From Euphorbia lathyris (Eukaryota > Streptophyta > Magnoliopsida > Malpighiales > Euphorbiaceae): a stretch of 64,000 nt of DNA. Shown here piece after piece: positions 21,616 to 34,000 of this stretch. A program made the position numbers and the translations under genes. The DNA lies in the NCBI RefSeq assembly GCF_963576675.1, contig NC_088918.1, positions 43,061,501-43,125,500 on the forward strand, read 5' to 3'. Under the pieces are notes generated by a model that did not search any database, was not told where the DNA came from, and was given only the letters and a program-made list of their open reading frames with translations. The stretch's first letter is position 1. The number at the start of each line of letters is the position of its first letter.

Positions 21616-23160
21616 CTAGTTTAGTCCACTAATATTTTTTAATTTGGGTGTATCTAACTCATGTGGATTGAATTTTTTATTTTTATGCATTTTGGTACGA
21701 ATAGATATAAAGTTTTACGAAATAGATGTTCATTAAAGTTAGAGATGTATTGAAAAAAAAAATTAAAATGATATTGAAACATTATACTTACAATGAAGTT
21801 TAATTCAATTATAAATCATATTTTGTCATGATTACCATTCTAAGTTCATTTCTGAATTTTTAGTCATGGATTTTACATTATTATTATCAAGAAGGTGAGT
21901 TTTTTTGCACAATCCTTTAGATAAAGAGGTTGTAAGCGTCCAATACATTTGATAAGATGTTTATTCTTGAAGCAATTTGGATTATGTTAGATATGAACTC
22001 AAAATGAATTAAATAAAAATAATTGTTGATCCTCAAAATCCTAAAGTGTACATTAATTATGGGATATTGAGACACAGTTGTTTTTACAACACTGACTTTT
22101 ATAGTTATTAACCATTATATTGTGTTTTGTGCAAAATTGTTAGTATTTCAAGAGTTTTTATTAGTCATTTTTAGGTAAGAAATTTCTCTTATGAACCAAT
22201 GTATCAAGTTGATATTTTTTGAATGAGAATAAAAAGACTTTCATATGTTAGTAAATTAGTGGGGTTTTTTAAGGTGAACAAAAAGACATGCATACGTTAG
22301 TAGATTAATGGTTTAGTAATTAAGTTTTTATAACAGTTTTATATGTACCATAAATAATAATAAGTTAAATGGTAACATCTTCATATATTCATTTTTATCT
22401 TCAATTCTGTCAATTATTAAAATTTATTAATTGATATTTATTGTATCTTCATTTATTAAAATTTATTAATTGATATTTCAAACAAAAATTATTTAATTGA
22501 GTTGTCATAACCCTTTTCATTTATTGTATCTTCATATAACTGTTTAAGTAGGTTGATCTTAATGTGTGTGATATAGAGATATGCCATATGCAGTCTCATA
22601 CTACTTTTAGAATCAAATTATAATAATTCGTTTTAATTTTTTATTCATGGATTTTCTCCCAATAAAAATCATAATTTTTGTTCATTTGATCTTGGATTTT
22701 ACAGGACTGTGACTGCATTCATTGCATTCTTGCTCAGTTGATATACCGTTAATTCAAGCATAATGACATTATGAAAAATCTATTCATGGTAGTATTCGAA
22801 TATATGAGAAACGTGATGCATTTTACAATTTTTTTTAAATTTAAAATACGAGTATTTTATTATTGTGTTATTGTTAAATATATTATTTTATTATTAGCGA
22901 TATTTTACAAATATGCTAATTTTCAATCTTGTCACGTGTAGTTAGAGTGCAGGCGTGTCAGAGAAATTATTATTTTAATTAAAATGGACGGTTAAGTTTA
23001 TGGATTTACGCGCCAAAACTTGAAATCTTAAACGAAGCGATTGGCAAGGGACACAATGATTGAAAAAGTCTCTTTTGGGTCTCTAGCGCCGTTATAAAAA
23101 CTTTGCTAGATAATTAATTTTATTTAAGGGTATAGCGAATAACTTAAAGACGAGTAAAAT
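21616..23160. other. AT-rich non-genic stretch
   Basis: No open frame, RNA gene or element ends recognised. The sequence is strongly A/T-rich with scattered duplicated phrases such as AAAATTTATTAATTGATATTT (about 22419 and 22456). Confidence 0.5.
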
Positions 23161-24711
23161 AAAGGAATCAAAAGGGCGAGATTGACACGAGATTTATGAA
23201 AAATTGGTATTTATTGATATGAATATAGGTTTGAGTACATATGTTCAAAGTAAAAATGAAATTGATTACAACTGAATTAATTATGTATTACCATATAGTT
23301 AAGTCAATTGAATGAACATATAACAAATCAATACTAGGAATTGAAATGCAATATTTACAAATAAAAGAAAAGAAATAATGAAAATTCAAGGACAAACTCG
23401 GAGCCACAATAGCTATCTCGGCGATGCGTTGAATTTGATGTCGGCTTGAGGTCCTCGGAGCACTGCGGTCGGTTGGCAAGGACGAAATTGATCTAGCAAA
23501 TATCTGATTGTAGTAGGCAAGTATGGGGCAGATTTGACCTTAATTTTGGAGGAGCCGTACGATAGCTTAAGAATACGGAATCGAGAAAAGTAAAAGGCTA
23601 AAATCAAGTTCAGGAGTCTAGAATGAGATCATGTAAAAATCTGGACAAAAAACAAGCATTAGGGGCTTCGAAATGTGAAAATGAAAAACGGACAGATTGT
23701 TGGAAAAGTTGGAAACAAAAATTATAGAAGATTTGGGATGCAAAGATTAACTTGTAAAACTAGACTTTCGGGCACGGAATTGGGCAAATTATAACAAAAG
23801 CTGGAAAAATAATTTGGAAAGTGATTTTAACTAATAAATTGAGAACTTTAGACTTAGGAACGCTAAATTAAATGAAAAAAACGAGAGAAACAAAAAAGAA
23901 GAAGAGAGAAGAAAAAGAACTTTTAACTTTGACTATTATATCAACATCTGTTAGCATTTCGGACCCTGTTTAACACAATATTTTATTTCTCACGTTTTGA
24001 AACACAAGACTATGTTTGGAAAAAAACGAAATCACATGATTTATTCTTGTAGAACAAGTAAAAACTAAAACGGATACACTGATAGAAGAGAATAAAACGA
24101 AAATTTCACTGATCTGCAATTTAGCCAATCATTTGTCTAGAAATTTGAGAGAGAGATAGAGGAGAGAAAATCACGTTCGATGATCACATTCTCCTCAACC
24201 AAACAAATCACGTACCCTCTCAATAAAAACCAGGAATCAAACGTCAAAGCGAACAAAAGTAGAGAACCATATCTATAAATACAGCTCAATTGAATCAACA
24301 ATCTATAATTACATTGAAAAAGAAAAAGCAATGGAAAAAGAATGAAGAAGAGTATTACCTAAGAGAAACGAAAGAGAGAATGTAGTGAGAGAAAGATAAA
24401 TAAAGGAGAGAAACAAGAGAGAACATAACTTTGAAAAGGAGATCGGAATGGAGAAGTGATCATGCTGTTAACTTTTATCTGATTAATCTAATTTTCAGAA
24501 ATTATATTATATATTCTCCAGATGGAGCTGGAATGGAGAAGAAAAGGAGAAGAGAAACGAGAGAGAAAAAAAAAGGAAAAAAGTAGAAAAAGAAGGCTTT
24601 TAATTTTGACCATCATATCAACATCTATTTGCATTTTTGGATCATATTTAACACAAGATCTTATCTTTTTTCTCACATTTTGAAACGTGAGATTGTATTT
24701 TGAAAATAGAC
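23161..24711. repeat. Non-genic stretch with an internal ~180-bp duplication
   Basis: No gene recognised; the longest frames are about 64 codons without family resemblance. A segment at about 23876-24052 (TTTAACTTTGAC...ATATCAACATCTGTT...CACGTTTTGAAACA...CGAAATCACAT) recurs at 24557-24742 with roughly 80 percent identity by eye. The second copy runs without a break into the first direct repeat that flanks the copia element, which shows that repeat is local host sequence. Confidence 0.55.
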
Positions 24712-25241
24712 GAAATCACATTATTTATTTTTGCAATTTCTTCCTAAATTTAAGAACGCCAATATTTGTATCTAGCAAAAAGAGTTGTTTAAAATGAGAT
24801 AGATCACAAAGAGCATCTTAAAGAGACTCTTAGTTCACTCTCAAAAAATAATATAAATAATTAAGATAACTAATCATATCATCTCCAACAATATTCACTA
24901 TATTAACTCTTTATTTTATTTTTATTTTTGAATATGTATTGTTATATTTACCAATAGTGAAAAAATAAAGACTATTGAATAAAAAATTATTAATAAAAAA
25001 TAAAATAAGAAAAAAAACGATAAATAGAGAGAGGCTTCTCAACAATAGATATGGAGTGGAGACTCTTAGTTATTTAAAAAGTGACCAAGAGTCTCTTAGA
25101 ACTGGTTTTTAAAGCTAAACTTCTCAAATTTCAACTTAAAAACCCAACGAATGGGTCTCTTGGAGATATAGATCGCTTAGTATTTAAGCCCGGATCTGAT
25201 ATGAAGTGATTGATTTTGGAAAAATGGACATTACCGAAGGA
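24712..25241. repeat. Direct repeat, left copy, flanking the copia element
   Basis: This ~530-bp segment is about 95 percent identical by eye to 29810-30333, in the same orientation. It starts GAAATCACATTATTT and ends ATTACCGAAGGA. Inside are MITE-like inverted motifs (AAGAGACTCTTAGTT ... AAGAGTCTCTTAG). It is not a normal LTR: it lacks the 58 bp found between the right copy and the primer-binding site, and its left edge is continuous with a host duplication. Confidence 0.75.
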
Positions 25242-25826
25242 CGGACGTTCGTTCGGAGGACGGACGTTGAGACTATTTCTGAAATGATCAAAGAGAGGCG
25301 ATGGAAGGCCTTTGGTGAAGATGTTAGCCATCTGGTACCTAGATGGGACGTGCAAAACTCGTACTTCACCTTTGGCCACTCGTTCTCGAACAAAGTGGAT
25401 GTCCATTTCGATGTGTTTCGTACGGTGATGCTGAACTGGATTGCCGGCAAGATAGACAGCACTAATGTTGTCACAATAGACGACGGTGGATTTTTCAATT
25501 GGACATTGAAGCTCAAGTAACAGGTTGCGGATCCAACAAGTTTCTAACACAACATTCGCAACGCCGCGGTATTCCGCTTTAGCGCTGGAGCGTGAGAGGG
25601 TAGGCTGCCGTTTAGCCGACCATGAAAGAAGATTATCCCCAAGAAACACGCAGTAGCCTGACGTCGAATGGCGTGTGTCTGGAAAACCGGCCCAATCAGC
25701 ATCTGTGTAAGATATCAATTGACCGAGAGATGATGAACTGATATGAAGGCCGAGATCGAGTGTACCGTGGATGTAACGAAGAACACGTTTCAGGGCAGCC
25801 ATGTGGGCGGTTTTGGGATCATGCAT
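25242..25826 (-). pseudogene. Copia RNase H domain
   Basis: Typical copia RNase H: SYTDADWAG (Asp), SSAKAEYRGVANVV (Glu), VYCDNISAVYLAGNPVQHHR (Asp) and a TKHIEMDIHFVRERV block, ending in MANIFTKGLPSPLFDHFRNSLNVRPP. The open frame then runs on into the flanking direct repeat, which replaces the normal end of pol. Upstream it is cut from RT by a TAG at 25839-25841 (CAG expected). Confidence 0.86.
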
Positions 25827-25841
25827 AAACAGACATACCTA

Positions 25842-26640
25842 CTGAACTGCATAGGAAATATCAGGCCTAGTAAGAGTTAAGTATTGCAAGGCACCAGCCA
25901 GCCTCCTATATTCCGTTGGATCATGATAAGTAGAACCGGAAAAGATGCTGAGTTTTTGTTTTGTGTCAACAGGCGTTGCTGCAGCATTACAAGAACTAAG
26001 ACCAGCCTTTTCTATAATTTCTGATGCATATTTGTGTTGAGACAAGAAAAGAGAACCTGGTCACCAAGTCACTGATATACCCAAGAAATAGTGTAACGGC
26101 CCCAAATCTTTCATTGCAAATTCCGAGCTCAATTCGGAAATGATAGATGCCTGAAGGGTGTCAGAGGAGGTAACAAGAACTATGTCGTCGACATACAGAA
26201 GGAGATAAGCTGTGTCGGTGCCATATTGATAGACAAAGAGGGAGTGATCTGAAATGTTGTTCTTGAATCCCACCTGAACAACAAATGTAGCAAACCGCTG
26301 GTACTAGGCCCTTGAGGCTTGTTTGAGGCCATACAAAGACTTCTTAAGCAGACAGACATGCTCAGGAAAGGTTGGATCACAGAAAACCCAACGGCTGGTG
26401 CATATAGACAGTCTCATGGAGATCTCCATGTAAGAATGCATTTTTAACATCCAACTGGCGAAGATTCCAATTTTTAGAAATTGCAATGCTGAGGACATCC
26501 TTGATAGTAGCTGGCTTAACAACTGGACTGAATGTTTCACCATAGTCAACACGCGCCAACTGCCCTGAACCATTGCCAACTAGGCGAGCTTTGTACCATT
26601 CAAATGACCCATCTAACTTTGTTTTGTGCCTGAAAATCTA
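25842..26640 (-). pseudogene. Copia reverse transcriptase domain
   Basis: Blocks seen in order: DGSFEWYKARLV, a VDYGETFSPVVKPATIK stretch, the RQLDVKNAFLHGDLHETVYM block, the LKKSLYGLKQASRA block, the AYLLLYVDDIVLVTSS block (catalytic Asp pair), MKDLGPLHYFLGI and the YRRLAGALQYLTLTRPDISYAV block. Breaks: TAG at 26638-26640 (W expected before IFRHK), TAG at 26304-26306 (W expected in RAWYQRF) and TGA at 26061-26063 (Arg CGA plausible). The catalytic residues themselves are intact. Confidence 0.87.
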
Positions 26641-27892
26641 CCAACTACGAATAACATTAGCATTTTTAGGACGGGGTACAAGGACCCACGTCTTATTTTG
26701 AATAAGAGCCTCAAATTCGTCAGTCATGGCTTGTGTCCTATTTGGATCATTTAATGCAAGACTTGGTGTTTTAGGGACATGAGAGATGACATTAGTGGCT
26801 GAAACAGACATATTTAACATACGACGAGGTTTGTGTATCACGTGTTGTGCACGAGTGACGATGGGCATTGGAATTGGATGTGGGTTGTGCTGTGTCTGTC
26901 GAAGACTCAACAGCAGGGGTTGTGCGATTCGACGGAGAGCACGACAGCGACGCACGGATGGACGAAGAAGAACTGAGAGGTGTTGGGGAGGAGACCGACG
27001 AGTGTGAAGGAGACGAATGGGAATTTGGAGTGGCGGGAGTGACGGATACAGGCGACGGGTGGGAAAGGCGTGACGCCAAGGGCGGGCTGGTTGGGGTCGT
27101 GTGAGGGACAGACTCGAGGTGACAGGACGGGACGATGGTGACGGGTATAGGGGAAGGTGCTAGTGTAAGCAGTCCGTCGGACGAACCAGTACCGACAGTG
27201 GGAGAAATGTGAACGGGCGACTGGACGGAGAAGGGGAATTTCGACTCGTCGAACATGACGTGACGACAGATGATAATTTTATTACGGGAAGGGTCGAGAC
27301 ACTTATAGCCACAGTGATTAGAGGGATATCCCAAAAAAATACACGGATACGAGCGTGGCTCGAGTTTGTGACGAGACGTGGACGGGATTAGGGGAAAACA
27401 TAGGCAACCCAAGACACGAAGATGTGAATAAGAGGGTTCGCGTTGGTATAGTATTTTAGTGGGTGAGTGATATCCTAAGATTTTGTAGGGATAAATGTTA
27501 AGAAGGTAAGTGGCAAGTTCTAATGCATGATGCCAGAATTGAAAAGGGACAGAGGCATGATTCATGATAGTGCGAATGACGTTGTTAATTGTGCGAATAG
27601 TACGTTCAGATTTCCCGTTTTGGGGAGATGTGTATGGACATGAGAAGCGAAATTGGATTCCATGCTCATGACAGAACTGACGGAAGGAGTTATTATTGAA
27701 CTCACCCTCGTTGTCACGTTGAAAATTTTTAATATCTCGTTCAAATTGAGTACGAACAAATTGTCGAAAATTAAGAAAGACGGAATAAACTTGTGATTTT
27801 TGAGCCAATGGAAAAGTCCATAAAAAATTGGTATAATTATCAAGGAATAGCACATAATAACGGTGACCGCTGGAACTTAATTTTGGTGAAGT
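26641..27892 (-). pseudogene. Copia integrase core and C-terminal linker
   Basis: The core runs from YYVLFLDNYTNFLWTFPL (Asp), through NFQRDNEGEFNNNSF (Asp), to PYTSPQNGKSERTIRTINN (Glu), with 35 residues between the last two acids. A conserved HRLGCLCFPL-like block and a long Ser/Pro/Thr-rich linker follow, as is usual before the copia RT. The open frame 26792-27853 is 353 codons. It is separated from the protease/zinc part by TAG at 27893-27895, where DIWTSP is expected. Confidence 0.86.
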
Positions 27893-28570
27893 CTAGATGT
27901 CACTGTGTATTAAATCAAATAGCATGCAAGCAAAATTATGAGAGGACTGAAACGGTAATTTAACGAGTTTTCCATTAACACAAGAAGGGCAAACAGAAAT
28001 ATTATTGATCCTATTACAAGCAATCAAATTTTTATTCAGAAGACTATTCAAAATTGGAGGTCCAGGATGACCCAGACGATTATGCCAAATTTCAGACGAC
28101 AATGCAATAAGAGCGGAAGGAGAGGAAAACTATGCGAATGGGTGAGACGAGAGTGGATAGAGGTCCCCGATAATATTACATCTCATGATGGGTGTCCCCG
28201 TTTGTAAATCCTTCACAGAGAAACCCAACGAATCAAATTCAACAGAGACATGATTATCAACAGTAAATTGACGGACATAAATAAGGTTTTTGATGAGTTT
28301 GGGAGCATGCAGGACATTGTTCAATTTTAATGAATAGTGTTTAGTAGCTAAGGATGCATTACCAAAACCGCAAATAGGCACACAATTACCATTACCGACA
28401 ATTATATTTCCATTGTGGCTCATATTAAAATAAGACGTGAGCGTACCTTTATTTGCCGTCATGTGAGATGTAGCTCCGGTGTCCATGTGCCATTGTTCAA
28501 GAGGTGGTGTAATTATCATGGTATGCATAGCTTCAGGGATGTCTGTGGGAACATAGGACTGATTTGCCAT
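27893..28570 (-). pseudogene. Copia protease and GAG-pre-integrase (HHCC) domain
   Basis: The retropepsin motif WHMDTGATSHMT has the catalytic Asp intact. After HYSLKLNNVLHAPKLIKNLI comes the pre-integrase zinc domain EIWHNRLGHPG...CPSCVNGK, with the His/Cys pattern partly visible. One frame break separates the two near 28105-28130. Confidence 0.84.
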
Positions 28571-29646
28571 AGTTAGATTGGCTTGCTGTGCCGACGGGCG
28601 GGGGCCAAAGATCCCTGAATGTGGCTGCTAGCGGCCTGAATGTCCCTGGTTCGGCCATTGATTTGTTGGGAAGGGGCACAGCGGGGTGGCCCATGGCTGT
28701 TGTGTTGCCCACGGATATGGAAAGACCCAAGGCGGGTAGGAAGGTTGTCTGTACTGTGACTGCTGGCCAGACCGCGGGTTGTAGCGGCCGCCTCTCCCGC
28801 GCTGATGTCTGCCACCGGGACGTCCGCCTCGATAAGAGGAGGGATGTCGATATGAGGGGCAGCGGATCGCGCCGTCGAGTAGGGTGGCGGTGCTGAATCT
28901 GTGGATGCGACAGTGAGGGAGATGGAGTCAGGAGAGTGCTGATGCTTGCGGGCACGGGCCGTTTCCTCAAGAATGAGCATGGACCGATGTTTCTAAAGTG
29001 AAGGGAGAGGGTCCCCATGGCGAATCTGGGTGCCAACGGTGTCATAAGCATCAGAGAGGCCAAAGATAAGTTGAAGGACCATTTGGTCATTCGTAACTGG
29101 GCAGTCGACATTGGATAATTGGTCCGATAGATATTTGAGATGCTGACAGTAGGATGAGACATCAAGCTTGATTTTGGAGAATTCCTGTTGGAGAAATAGG
29201 GCATGAGAGTGCTTGTTGTTTGAGAAGATGTCCTGTAGACGGCTCTAGGCTGTGGCTGCAGTGAAATCTGCTTCAATAATAGTATGAAGAAGATTAAGGG
29301 AAATTATGTTATATATCCATTGAAGGACAACAGCATCAATGCGAGACCAGAGATCGGGGTTGGTCTGTTGCATGGCATTGGCGGAATTGACAGTGATGGG
29401 ATTAGGTAGGATGTGATCAAGAACTTGAAAGACTTTAGCATGGAGTTTGAAAAGGGCAGCCCATGTCGGGTAATGATCTTTTTCCATGTCTAGGGTTATT
29501 TTGATGAAGGTGGAGATGTTGGATACAGTGAGGGAAGGATGGGTGGTGGGAGGTGATTCAGTGTTTGTTGTGGCGGAGGCAACATGATCGGTGTTGGTTG
29601 GTCCTGTGTTGGTTGGACCGGTGTTAAAGGTTGCGGAATTTGTCAT
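28571..29646 (-). pseudogene. Copia gag region
   Basis: Starts at Met 29644-29646 with a Thr/Asn-rich stretch containing a short tandem GPTNT repeat. It continues with the gag block (TLDMEKDHYPTWAALFKLHA, LDHILP, DLWSRIDAVVLQWIY, SLNLLHTI). A TAG at 29245-29247 replaces Trp (AATAWSRLQ expected). Downstream, QQEFSKIKLDVSSY-like and LIFGLSDAYDTVGTQIRH-like blocks continue in another frame. The end is Gly/Arg/Ser-rich with frame shifts. It would form the nucleocapsid. Confidence 0.78.
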
Positions 29647-29740
29647 TGCAGCGGCGGCGCAAAATCGGTGTTTGGGGGAGAGAGGAGTTCGGCGAAGAGA
29701 GAGAGAGATGGGAGATTAGGGTTTAGGTTTAGAAATTGGC

Positions 29741-29751
29741 CTCTGATACCA
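29741..29751 (-). other. Primer-binding site (initiator tRNA-Met) of the copia element
   Basis: Minus strand reads TGGTATCAGAGG, a one-base variant of the usual TGGTATCAGAGC, directly after LTR-like ...CTGTTACA. This fixes the 3' end of the 5' LTR. Confidence 0.85.
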
Positions 29752-29809
29752 TGTAACAGTTTATATAACTGAGTAATTTGTATGATAAACATAAATATAC
29801 TATCTAATA
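29752..29809 (-). mobile_element. 58-bp remnant of copia 5' LTR (U5 end)
   Basis: Lies between the primer-binding site and the right-hand direct repeat. It ends (minus strand) in CTGTTACA, the canonical CA end. No matching sequence is found at the other end of the element, so the LTR pair is not intact. Confidence 0.6.
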
Positions 29810-30333
29810 GAAATCACATTATTTATTTTTGTAATTTCTTCCTAAATTTAAGAACGTCAATATTTGTATCTAGCAAAGAGAATTGTTTAAAATGAGATAG
29901 ATCGCAAAGAGCATCTTAAAGAGACTCTTAGTTCGCTCTCAAACAATAATATAAATAAATAAGATAACTAATCATATCATCTCCAACAATACTCACTATA
30001 TTAACTCTTTATTTTATTTTTATTTTTGAATATGTATTGTTATATTTACCGTGAGAAGATAAAGACTATTGAATAATAAATTATTAATAAAAAATAATAA
30101 TAAAAAAAGACGATAAATAGAGAAAGGCTTTTCAACAATAGATATGGAGTGCAGACTCTTAGTTATTTAAAAAGTGACCAAGAGTCTCTTAGAACTGGTT
30201 TTTAAGCTAAACTTCTCAAATTTCAACTTAAAAACCTAACGAATGGGTCTCTTGGAGATATAGATCGCTTAGTATTTAAGCCTGGATCTTATATGAAGTG
30301 ATTGATTTTGGAAAAATGGACATTACCGAAGGA
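29810..30333. repeat. Direct repeat, right copy, flanking the copia element
   Basis: Matches 24712-25241 at about 95 percent by eye, same orientation. Its right edge (ATTACCGAAGGA) continues into unrelated unique sequence (AGAATGTCAAAATATTAC). Together the two copies act like an unusually long target duplication around the copia sequence. Confidence 0.75.
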
Positions 30334-31039
30334 AGAATGTCAAAATATTACATGGCTTTTATCACTATCATCAGCTAGCAAGAAATTGCTGGATTTATCA
30401 AATCAAATCCAAGATAAAATAATCTTTTTGCACCTAATAACTCCAACAACATCATTCAAATGCAACAAACCAAATATATGTATATATAGAGAGAGAGAGA
30501 AAGAGAGTTTTAACTCCATACTTTTATCAAATTATGAAAAATGACAACTACAAAACTCTAAGATTCATTGTCTTTTAATACCTACCTCTTCCAACATTGA
30601 CATATATAATATATATATATATATAGATATATATTTCACACTTCTCAAGTTGCTAACACAAGAATAAATCCAATGAATATATTCAGTTTGCATTTTAAAT
30701 CAATAAATTAAAAAAAAAAAAAGAAGAAGAAGAAGAACCAAAGAACTGACCTCAGCAAGCCTAAACTCAAGAAGCAGCTATATATAAATCTTTTTTTGTT
30801 TTTTTTCTTTTCTCTAAATGCTTTCTGCTTTGTCTCTTTTATATTGGGATTTGAGAGAAAAAATAAATAAAGGAGGATGAAAGAAACGAAACCCCCCAAC
30901 CCAACAGAAAGCTCACCAGCAAAGCAATGACCGTTGGCCTATTCTTTATGTAGCTGTGCTGATTTGAGATGTATCACAATCTATACTCTGCCATCAAATT
31001 TTGCAGCAGGGTGGAAACCAGTACATACACAAGTTGAAC
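30334..31039. other. Region downstream of KH gene, with microsatellites
   Basis: No gene. Contains GA-rich (30490-30505) and TA-rich (30605-30630) microsatellites and an A-rich run with (GAA)n near 30710-30735. The part nearest 31039 is probably the KH 3' UTR. Confidence 0.45.
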
Positions 31040-34000
31040 TCAGCGTCCTGTTTTTGCACGCTTCATTCCGCTTGTATTAAAAGGGGAAACACTACCACTC
31101 GGCCCCGGACTCTCCTCTCTGAAATTTGAATTAAGCATAGCTAGTTCGCGCAATTGTTGCCTCTTGATAAAATCTTGTGACTCATCCTGCATATGGGAAA
31201 AGCCATTTTTCACACAAAAGAATAATCCAAGTTTCCAGACAAACACATACTGCTCTGCTATATAGCAAGGGAGAGATTCTAATGTACTCTGACCGTGGAT
31301 GCATAAGCAACACATGCCTACCAGTCCATCTCCTATTACAATTTCACAGGGCTAAAATCCTGATGACTAGGCTTAAACTGCAGTAAGACAACCTTAGAAC
31401 TGCTCAAACAAAAACATAAACTGCACTGATATTGATCAGCAGATTATGGCGGTTACAACAGATATAAGTTAAGAATCTTATATATTAAGAATTAAGATTC
31501 ATAAAGAAGATATTACTGAGGAAATTGCCTATAAAGTTACTGTAACTAAATGGTGCCTCTACGTTCCTCTCTTCAATCAATCTCACTAAGCAAAACTAAA
31601 TAGAAACGCAAAAGAACTTGAAGCTTTAGCAGAGACAGAGAAGCTAATTAAAGATTATCAGTCAACAATATCCACACACGGGTAAATCAGTAATAAAAAA
31701 GAGTAATACCACAGGTTTAAGCAGTTCTTCTATAATTTCTTGTGCCTGTCTCAGCCTCATATCAACGATATTAGCAGGCAAATCAGCTTCGATTAAGATG
31801 TGAAGTGGGTCATTCAGGTGCTCATAGCCAGGTCTTCCCCTTAACTTTTCTTCCTTCATGATGGAATAGAATAAAAATATTAGGAAGAGCCAACCTTAAT
31901 GGTAGTGTTTGGTTAGAGGGAAGGATTTGAATTATGGAATTGGAGTAATGTATTAAGACACTATAAATAAGCATAGCAATTGTTACCTTGTCAGGGTCCT
32001 TTATTGACCCTTTCCCTCTAATGTACACACGGCAGCCTGTGGTAGCTTCGACCCGTTTCAGCGAATTGCCTCTAGGACCCAAAAGTCGCCCAACAAAATT
32101 GAACTGAAAAACATGAAGCAGAAGCCAGGAAATATGTTATTGCTTGTGAGAAGCGTCTCTGGTATGATGGCAAACTCAATTCAAACTTAGCAATTATGGC
32201 ATCATTACATTACAACATTAAATGTAGAATTAAGTTTACATTGGGATAAGTATCTACTGGAATTTCCAATCGCAAAATTCTCTTCACAGTGTATGAACTA
32301 GGGCTTGCAGGTGCACCTTGCCAGTCCATTGTCATTCCAGGGGGGCCACTTAATCTCTGCATACAATTTTACCTCATAAGTAAATCTCTACATAAGAAAT
32401 GGAGGCTCAGTTATGGATCAAAAAGCATCAAAACAAAGGGAGATGAGCAGATTAAGTCATCATATCAATAACCAAACTATTTGAGTTGTTAGGTAAAACA
32501 CAAACTTTGGTCCTGGTACTTGGCTTAATATAATAGTTAATTAATTTCCAAGATTAACTATGATCAAATTGAAATTCAGGGACCAAATATACATGTTGAG
32601 CTAAGTGCAGGTCCAAATTAAGATTTTGCCAAGTATTAATATTGAAACCCGCCATATCTCTAATCATAGAAACATATTCAAAAAAGGAAGTAGCTGATAT
32701 TATTAATAGAATGGCACATTTTATTGGCATTTATCTATGGAACTCTTTGAGTCATATAAGCATTAGCCAATCGTATGCAAAATTCTAACACAGATATGCA
32801 ATACCCGTCAATGTTTTGCATTTTCTTAATTGAGCCAGAAGCAAAAAGTATGATAAAATTAAATGTAACTGTGACCCAAGGAAGCATATTATGAAACATA
32901 GAGCCCAATGAATTTCTCAACGCAACTTTTTTCATACATGAAGACCAAAAAAATTCCCTTCCTGAAAGCACCACAATTTACAGCAAGCATACCAGATGCC
33001 ACTAAAAGATCCAAATACTATCCAGCTCGAAGAGAGGTTTTCATGCATAGTGATAATAACTATCAAATTCCAACTGGACAGAAATGTATCAACAATGAAA
33101 TTAATCCATAAGATGTCGGTGGCGGAGATGCGTATGTTGAGATGGATGTGTGGTCACACGAGAAAGGACCGGGTGCGTAATGAAATAATTAGGACAAAAG
33201 TAGGGGTCACATCTATTGAGAATAAAATGAGAGAAAACCGACTAAGGTGGTTTGGCCATGTGAGACGTAGAGCGCTTGATGCGCCGGTTAGGAGAACCGA
33301 AGAGTGGCAAAGGGATGTAGTGGTGAGGGGTAGGGGAAGACCTAAGCAAACTTGGAGGAGGGTGATCGAGAGTGATATGAGTTTATTGGGAATTGAGGAA
33401 AATATGGTAGTGGATAGGACGGAGTGGAGGGAGCGAATCTGTGTCGCTGACACGACTTGATTTTCACGGTTTTATATGATGGTTCATGTTAGCCGACCCC
33501 GAATCATTTCGGGACTAAGGCTTTGTTGTTGTTGTTGTTGTTGTTGTACTTAAAAATTGATATACCTGCTCCGCTTCATATTATTTGTTAGAGAAAGAAA
33601 AATTTCTTAGGTTCATATTATTTTTCACTAGGCTTTCAATGTACATTTTTCCTATTTTACCCATATTATTGAGTTTAACATTAATTACTATTTTTGTCAT
33701 TTTAAGTTTTCAAAGTATGAAGACTGGTGTAATTTAATGAATGTTACAGAAGCCAAAACTCGGAAACTTGTACCAAACGTTCTGGGTCGCGTTTGTGTAA
33801 TTTAAGACATCTGGAAACTGGTTTACTAGAGTGTGATGTGCTTATAGAAGTAGATCAATTCTAATCACATGTTCAGTAACCCCCTGCTATCTTCTAGGTC
33901 ATCTTTCACAAGCTTTCAAAATGAAAAAATATCTTTTCCTTTCTTTGTTATGCTACTTGTATATAATTTTTTTTATTTTTTTAATGTATATATAAAAAAA

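Larger units (their letters stand above)
25242..29809 (-). mobile_element. Degenerate Ty1/copia element (Ale/Retrofit-like), gag-pol nearly full length
   Basis: The domain order on the minus strand is gag, protease, integrase, RT, RNase H, the copia order. A primer-binding site for initiator tRNA-Met sits at 29741-29751, next to the last 58 bp of a 5' LTR. The 3' end stops inside the last codons of pol (SLNVRPP...), without polypurine tract or 3' LTR. All or almost all breaks in the frame are stop codons that fit C-to-T or G-to-A changes, most of them TGG to TAG. The element is inactive. The gag sequence resembles the Ale lineage, judged from memory. Confidence 0.85.

Noticed and set aside
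26786..27391. Several + strand open frames of 60-104 codons opposite the copia pol
   Set aside because: They are antisense shadows of the integrase linker and RNase H, with biased composition (Arg/Gly) and no family resemblance.
29752..30333. Treating 29752-30333 and 24712-25241 as an ordinary LTR pair
   Set aside because: The 58 bp next to the primer-binding site are missing at the other end, no polypurine tract precedes the left copy, and its left edge continues a host duplication. Kept as the alternative to test.
33154..33453. 99-codon minus-strand frame in KH intron 3
   Set aside because: Complement of the RTE LINE tail, which is strongly supported on the + strand.
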